Assembly: GCF_000005505.3 (NCBI RefSeq)
Contig: NC_016131.3
Location: 63,473,355 to 63,537,354, forward strand
Reading direction: 5' to 3'
DNA: 64,000 bases
From: Brachypodium distachyon
Taxonomy: Eukaryota; Streptophyta; Magnoliopsida; Poales; Poaceae
Shown: piece by piece, positions 59,600 through 64,000 of the stretch
Layout of the letters: each line of letters begins with the position of its first letter
Position numbering within the stretch: position 1 is the stretch's first letter
Notes under the pieces: generated by a model
Database searches by the model: none
What the model was told of the DNA's origin: nothing
The model's input: the letters and a program-made list of their open reading frames with translations, nothing else
Translations under genes and position numbers: made by a program

Positions 59600-60665
59600 A
59601 ATTAGCAAAAAAGGACAAAAATTAAAAATACATCCACAATGCTATCAGGAAACGTGACCGCACAAAGATATTCCTGGCAAACCAGACTACCCAAACACAT
59701 TGGACACATGCTGTGGAACGAAGAACAATGTTGAGATTGTATGCAAATGTCATCGTCATGATACAGACCCTCCTCCTGAGCAGTCAACTTCGACTTCACC
59801 GCACACGACCAACAATGGAGTCGCTGCTTCAACAGACGCGTGAGCTCGCCTCGACACTTGTAATACAGTCGGCCACTTGCTCACTGACCAAGCGGCGCCG
59901 ATTCTGATGCGAGATTCTTATAGGCAATATGCAACACTCGTGCTGAACTGGACCACTCAACACCAAGTCATCGTCATCCGTTATCACTTCATCGAGCTAG
60001 AGACTCTGATTTCTCAGCAATGAAGTAAACCAACCATGAAGAGCCAGCGGACACGGCAGATGACCGACTACAAAAACCATCGCGCGTTCAAAACTCCGCT
60101 CACTACCGTCGTCAATGCCGCGAAAGATGCCAACAAACATCACACTGACAAACCACCTACCACCATTAGTCCCTGGACGACACCACCTCCTAAAACAATG
60201 CCACCAAGGAAGCGACGCATTGTGCCCCCATCTCTCGATCCAAGCACCGTGTGTGAGGTTTCCCCCAAAGCTAGGCAACAAGAAGAGAAGAGGAGCAAGC
60301 CATGACAAACGATGCCTCCAAGGAGATGAACGATGACTCGGCGTTGCCATCCCTGGCTCAAGCTGAAGCTGGAGCATGGCTTTCGCCCAGGTCTGCTCTC
60401 CCACTCCCAACAACAGCAACCATTTAACCTGCAAGAATGCTGCATGTCGCCGCACATACCCACAAAAGGGGGTGGCGCCACAAGATCACAATCAAAGATC
60501 CAATGTCGTCAAAACACCCCACCGCCAACCCCTCACCGAAGCTGCAAGATCTACAAGAGGAGGCGAAGCGCAAGCCGCCGCCAACGACCGGGAGAACCAG
60601 GAGCCCGCCGTCTGTCGTTGCACCGAGAAGCCGCCCATGGCCACTTACCCACCGTAGCCAAGATG
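59600..60665 (-). mobile_element. Retroposon-like GC-rich block (minus orientation)
   Basis: On the minus strand it contains phrases such as CTTGGATCGAG, CTTCCTTGGTGGCATTGTTT and CTCCTTGGAGGCATCGTTT. These align loosely with the plus-strand block at 62512-63722 (TTTTTGGATCGAG, CTCCTCGGAGGCGTTGCTTT). The two therefore appear to be diverged members of one family in opposite orientation. No intact reading frame was found. Confidence 0.45.
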
Positions 60666-60760
60666 TTTAATTTCTACATACATGAAGACCTTACTTAATC
60701 CTTTGCATCAAAACGGAATAGTGATATAGTAACATCAGAACTTTATTTTGTGGTTTGCGA

Positions 60761-60913
60761 CCATGTTTATATCAAGATTCATCAGTTCCCACGAATCCAG
60801 CCGACCAGGTTCATCAATATTCTATATTTTCTCCTTTTCTAAATTTGAAAATCATGTGAAAGGAAGGGGGCCCTAGCTTTGTTATGTGAAGGCTTTATAG
60901 CTAGGATAATCGA
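60761..60913. repeat. Dispersed repeat, uninterrupted copy
   Basis: It contains ATATCAAGATTCATCAGTT, CGACCAGGTTCATCAAT and, at the right, GAAGGCTTTATAGCTAGGAT. All three blocks recur in the same order at 62440-63790, where 1.2 kb of other DNA separates the second from the third. Confidence 0.8.
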
Positions 60914-61262
60914 TCAATTTGGTTTGCGAAAACGTCTCATAGGAAAAAAGACGAAGTGTATATTAGATTCAAAATGTAAAATGTGTATTCAATGATTGAC
61001 TAATATCTTTGTACAAAAAAGAAAAAAAAAATTTGACTACCGGACCTGTCATGACACACTTCCCAAAAAAATAGGACATAAATATGCAGTTTAGTAATTT
61101 TAGTACACTTGACATCTCGTCAATAATATTAGGACCGCGGTCGTATTTTACTCTATTATTATCTATGCAAGTAAACATGAATGCTGAATGCAACGTGTAA
61201 TGAATCCATGCACTCTACAATAATCGTATGTTTTTTTTGGAAGAAACAAATGGGCTGTTGAA

Positions 61263-61404
61263 TCGTTTCCTACTAAAACAGAAGGGCAGCTCGATCGTTT
61301 CCTACTAAAACAAAAGGGCAGTTCGTTTCCTACTAAAACAAAAGGGCAGCTCGATCGTTTCCTACTAAAACAAAAGGGCAGTTCGATCGTTTCCTATTAA
61401 AAAC
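61263..61404. repeat. Minisatellite, five units of about 32 bp
   Basis: Units begin TCGTTTCCTACTAAAACA and start at 61263, 61295, 61323, 61355 and 61387. The second-to-third interval is 28 bp because a TCGA is missing. The last unit is diverged (CTATTAAAAACA). Confidence 0.95.
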
Positions 61405-61619
61405 ATGAAGCCATCACGTTTGTTCATTTTTTTCCCCGAAAACGATCACGTTTGTTTTCATAGGCTAAATAGTCTCTACTGTCAATTACTGTGAGTCATG
61501 ATAGAAAATAATAATATTCAAATAGAGATATACATGCATATAACTGTGATTGCCACCTTAGCAAGAAGACCCAATAAAAGTTTAGGACAGATAAAACCAA
61601 ATTCTACCGCGATCTTTTC

Positions 61620-61990
61620 TTTATTGCAAAACGACGCGCTCTAACAACCGGCCGGGTTGCACAGGGTCATCGAGATGCGAGCACGGGATTGATCCTATGA
61701 TGACAAGCACTTGGTTGGAGTACACAAAAGAAATCCTGGTCATTAAAACAGAATGAAAAATGCACCATGTTCATATGTATAGGCTAAAATATGTCAATCA
61801 TCGATAGTGTTGGGTTCACGTGAGAGAAAAAACCCATAAAAATATATAGCGTGTCTAGCCGTGCAAATGTTGATTTCAAGGATGGATAATTTTTCTTTTA
61901 TCCCAATTTGAAGAAAAGATATTTAATTTCTAATTTGAAAGAAAGGATATTTAATTTCTACGTGCATGAAGACTTTTTTTAATCGAGTAA
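61620..61990. repeat. Dispersed repeat related to 50.0-50.3 kb
   Basis: It shares an AGCACTTGGTTG phrase, GAGAAAAAAC and a GTGCAAATGT-type end with 50040-50290. A segment near 61945 (ATATTTAATTTCTACGTGCA) resembles 60662-60700, extending the A/B repeat relation of this area. Confidence 0.5.
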
Positions 61991-62435
61991 ATTTTACAAA
62001 ACCACTACTTCTGAGGCTGTGGTTTCATGAAGGTACCACTCACATGTCTGTACCAGAAAACATCTTTTTCACATAACCCAAATCTTCCGGATTAGTGCAT
62101 TTGACAAAGAATCTGACGAGGCAAGCCCACATGTAAGGCATTTTTTGTCCATGCCATTTTTTCACTCAGGCCCCTCTCTATTTTTATATTTTCCCTTTCT
62201 CCTCTGCTCTTCTCCAGCTCCGGCCGGAAGCATCTCCCCCGTCTCCATCGGCAGCTCTGCCCCGCCAGGATAGCTGCACCAACGACGTCTACTTTCAGCA
62301 TAGCAGCCTCCCCAAGGCCGCACCGGCACCCCTGCTGCTCCAACGAGGACGCCGCCATGGACCCCAACGACGAGCAAGCGGCGCGGGCGAGCTGGTGAGA
62401 TCAATGAAAACTTTCATTTTCGAAAGAAAAAAATG

Positions 62436-62511
62436 TTGATATCAAGATTCTTCAGTTTACACGAATCCAAACGACCAGGTTCATCAATGTACGAAAAAAA
62501 ACAGAAAAACA
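62436..62511. repeat. Left part of the interrupted repeat copy
   Basis: It matches 60761-60830 and ends with AGAAAAACA (62503-62511), which recurs at 63723-63731 on the other side of the inserted block. Confidence 0.75.
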
Positions 62512-63722
62512 CCCTAGGCTTCCCTCCTCCTCCTCCTCCGGGAGGCGACCCGATTGGGTGGCGACCCACACACCCCCGAGCACCACCGCCAAGCTTCCCT
62601 CCTCCTCCTCCTCCTCCTCCTCCTCCTCGCCGCCGCCAGAGGATGCCTCGCCTACGGCGGACGGCGGCGGCGGGGCTTCCTCGTGCTCGTGGTGGGTCAA
62701 TTTCTCCAGGGCGTGGCGCGGATCTTCGGGGCTTCGTCGGGCCGATGGCTCTGGGGCGGGGCGGCGGCCTGCTCCGCGCGGATCTGGGGTCTTGCAACCT
62801 GATCTGTTCGGGGCGGACGGCTGGGCCTGCTGGTTGGCGAGGTGGCCGGCGAGGCGCGGGCACGGGAGAGGTGGTTGGGGAGGCACGGAACTCCATGGCG
62901 TCAGATCCGTGGCTACCGGTGGTGATGGCGCTGGATTTCCGGTGTGCGTGTGTGCGGCATTCCAGCCGGTGAGTGAAGAGCTCTGTGGTGTGCGGCGGGC
63001 TCCGTCGGCGACCTGGAGCGGTGGTGGAGGGGATTCTGGTCAGGCTTTCTCATCTTGGTCTCATCGTGTGTTTCCTCATGTCTGTGGTGTGTCGCGGGCG
63101 GCTGCGGGTGAAAACGCTGCATTAACGATGTCGGTGCCGGTGACGACGGCGTCCTCGGCGTCGTTTTTCTTCTTGAAGGCGTTGTTTTGCATCCCCATTA
63201 CAACCCATCATGAGCAATTGAGTTGTCTCCGAGCGAAAGTCCAGATCCGGTTTTTTGGATCGAGCAACGGCGACTGCTTCGTACATCGTTCCCTCCTCGG
63301 AGGCGTTGCTTTTGGAGCCCTCATTTGGCGGCGGTGGATATGCTACAATGAGCCTGGTAATGGCCTAGCCAAGGATAGCGACTTCGAGTGGCACGATCAC
63401 GCCGATGCGCGAGCTGTACCTGTTGAGACGATCTCCTCTTTGCTTCGCTCGCCGGAGAAGGCCAGTTCCGCCTAGCTTCTTCTGGCGTTAAGAGTTGCTC
63501 CCGGTCCGGTGTTGTTGGAGTGGGCGGCGGTTTGCTTTTACGGTTGCGACTCGTTTTCTTGGCTTTGACTTGTAATGCTCGTAGTCAGGGTTTTCGTGCG
63601 GTTTTTCTTGAATAAGTTGTACACTGTACGATTTTTGGCTCCGTTTCCGTTGTAAACGGGGCCACTCTATTCTTCTTAATGAAGTGCATGACCACTCTGC
63701 CCTCTTGACGAGGTTCTGTGAA
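62512..63722 (+). mobile_element. Inserted retroposon-like element (about 1.2 kb)
   Basis: A GC-rich block begins with CCCTAGGCTTCCCTCCTCC and CTC repeats and ends in an A-rich stretch (CTGTGAAAGAAAAA). AGAAAAACA flanks it on both sides, like a target-site duplication. A long plus open frame (62558-63475) has no recognised domain and only low-complexity Ser, Pro and Gly runs at its start. Style and polarity suggest the 3' part of a LINE or a related non-autonomous retroposon, but reverse transcriptase is absent. Confidence 0.5.
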
Positions 63723-63790
63723 AGAAAAACATGTGAATGGATGGGGGGTCTAGCTTGTGTTATGCGAAGGCTTTATAGCTAGGATAATTT
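63723..63790. repeat. Right part of the interrupted repeat copy
   Basis: It matches 60850-60913, including GAAGGCTTTATAGCTAGGAT. It begins with the second AGAAAAACA. Confidence 0.75.
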
Positions 63791-64000
63791 ACGAGCCATG
63801 CTGGCAGTTTTGACTCTTTTTTCGAGAGAGTTATCATTTTCGTACTTATCAGAAGAAAAAGAAAACACGGCGACCTAGTCCCTCCGTTAAAATATGTCAT
63901 ATTAGCTTTCATTAGGACAAGGTTTTGTCCACAAATTACTATGCTAAGATGTGATTTATCCGGCATGAAATTAGTATCGTTAGATTTTTTATCAAAAATA
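63791..64000. other. Right edge, start of a possible MITE
   Basis: From about 63878 the text TAGTCCCTCCGTTAAAATAT looks like the left end of another Stowaway element cut by the window edge. No gene is seen. Confidence 0.4.

Noticed and set aside
62558..63475. Plus open frame of 305 codons
   Set aside because: It lies wholly inside a probable transposon insertion and begins with low-complexity Ser and Pro runs; no domain seen, so not called as a host gene.
1..64000. CRISPR arrays, operons or bacterial-type systems
   Set aside because: The sequence is a plant nuclear genome with spliced genes; the tandem repeats seen lack spaced identical units of CRISPR type.

Overview
The window is plant nuclear DNA, most likely from a grass and probably a Pooideae species such as Brachypodium or a Triticeae relative. 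The evidence is spliced GT-AG genes with GC-rich 5' ends, many Stowaway-type MITEs whose ends read CTCCCTCCG and which sit at TA targets, and proteins that look monocot. Species is inferred from style, not proven.

Eight protein-coding genes and one tRNA can be supported. From left to right they are: a small VQ-motif (sigma-factor-binding-like) gene (minus, 3.56-4.02 kb); tRNA-Ala(CGC) (minus, 9.6 kb); a TGA-class bZIP factor with eight coding exons (plus, 11.2-14.7 kb); a plastid G6PDH of the G6PD4 class with twelve exons (plus, 16.7-21.2 kb); an intronless PPR-DYW editing factor (minus, 25.8-28.0 kb); an ATG18/WIPI-like PROPPIN with four exons (plus, 29.3-31.5 kb); an ECT/YTHDF m6A reader (minus, 35.3-38.2 kb, 5' UTR probably near 41 kb); a soluble ABCI-type ATPase with seven exons (minus, 43.2-46.5 kb); and galactinol synthase with four exons (minus, 54.1-55.4 kb). 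Exon junctions were placed by eye from splice sites and reading frame. All eight reading frames close to lengths normal for their families.

These are independent plant genes, not an operon. Several have stress or defence links in the families concerned: VQ and TGA in salicylate and defence transcription, GolS in raffinose synthesis under drought and cold, ATG18 in autophagy, and G6PD4 in plastid or peroxisome redox. No co-regulation is shown by the sequence.

The space between genes holds transposon debris: Stowaway elements (12.96, 25.1, 50.9, 56.5 and 56.7 kb), other TIR elements (15.3, 39.6 and 58.3 kb), a probable solo LTR (47.0-47.7 kb), retroposon-like GC-rich blocks (15.5, 59.6-60.7 and 62.5-63.7 kb) and several tandem duplications. 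The most unusual object is a 1.8-kb inverted repeat at 22.2-24.0 kb. Its long arms carry duplicated fragments of a bZIP-like gene and of a second gene, arranged as a natural hairpin that could give small RNAs. A second notable feature is a 48-bp tandem triplication that copies the 5' splice site of TGA intron 2 and offers an in-frame alternative donor.
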